From assembly GCF_030462475.1 (NCBI RefSeq), contig NZ_JASMRZ010000010.1:94285-128738 (forward strand): a stretch of 34,454 bases of DNA, written 5' to 3'. This DNA comes from Variovorax sp. CAN15 (GTDB taxonomy: Bacteria > Pseudomonadota > Gammaproteobacteria > Burkholderiales > Burkholderiaceae_C). The notes beneath the pieces were generated by a model. It had not been told where the DNA came from, searched no databases, and saw only the letters and a program-made list of their open reading frames with translations. Made by a program: the position numbers and the translations under genes. How positions within the stretch are numbered: the first letter of the stretch is position 1; every line of letters begins with the position of its first letter. Shown here piece after piece: positions 34,391 to 34,454 of this stretch.

Positions 34391-34454
34391 AGATTGGGAC
34401 TGATGCCTTTGGTAAGCGCCGCACGCCCTTCCGGTGTGATGCGAAGGACTACCA
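34387..34454 (-). CDS. C-terminal end of an unidentified minus-strand gene, cut by the window
   Basis: Read on the minus strand the last 68 bases give VVLRITPEGRAALTKGISPN followed by L and TAG. LRITPEGRAAL is a common ending of small winged-helix or similar proteins. It would overlap the receiver gene tail to tail by a few bases. This rests on 21 residues only. Confidence 0.35.
   Translation of the reverse strand, partial: VVLRITPEGRAALTKGISPNL

Overview
The window looks like a chromosomal segment of a Variovorax-like member of the Comamonadaceae (Burkholderiales). The evidence is high GC, the cluster order mdh / GntR regulator / sdhCDAB-sdhE-gltA followed by a LysR gene and leuC, the type of AcnB and FadE, and DUF2827 genes, which I know mainly from Burkholderiales. 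The genus is an inference from gene content. No tRNA, rRNA, insertion sequence, CRISPR array or phage gene was recognised.

Left part (1-14600). A fadE-type acyl-CoA dehydrogenase runs off the left edge. Next comes a block of about 12.8 kb that looks like an accessory surface locus. It holds a giant trimeric autotransporter adhesin (minus strand, 12059 to 4778) whose stalk is built from an 18-residue repeat that is two-thirds Ser/Thr. Downstream on the same strand are two DUF2827 genes and a small secreted Cys-containing protein, joined by ATGA start/stop overlaps. Divergent from the adhesin, across a 491-bp AT-rich intergenic region, lie a third DUF2827 gene and a GT-A-like glycosyltransferase with a DxD motif. 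My reading is an adhesin plus a dedicated set of sugar transferases, which may glycosylate the Ser/Thr stalk. The adhesin frame is broken by a 2-bp deletion at about 6052, which separates the stalk from the membrane anchor.

Middle (14600-27050). This is core central metabolism. On the minus strand are mdh, a trans-aconitate methyltransferase (tam), an HpcH/HpaI-type CoA-ester lyase, a small periplasmic protein with an MliC-like pattern, and acnB. Divergent from mdh are a GntR/UTRA regulator, with a palindrome in its promoter region, and then sdhC-sdhD-sdhA-sdhB-sdhE-gltA, closed by a strong terminator. Together these genes supply aconitase, succinate dehydrogenase, malate dehydrogenase and citrate synthase of the TCA cycle, plus Tam, which removes a toxic by-product of aconitase.

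Right part (27050-34454). A second autotransporter (type Va, glycine-rich passenger, 1326 residues) sits on the minus strand between gltA and a LysR gene. After the LysR gene, leuC starts normally but is cut at about codon 209 and joined at about 32963 to the last 79 codons of ligD. What follows (two tiny coupled ORFs, a lone receiver domain, and a partial minus-strand gene) probably belongs to the ligD neighbourhood. This marks a rearrangement or a misassembly. Both autotransporters carry an N-terminal ESPR signal extension, and a 9-bp motif (AACCAAATA) occurs in both of their upstream regions.
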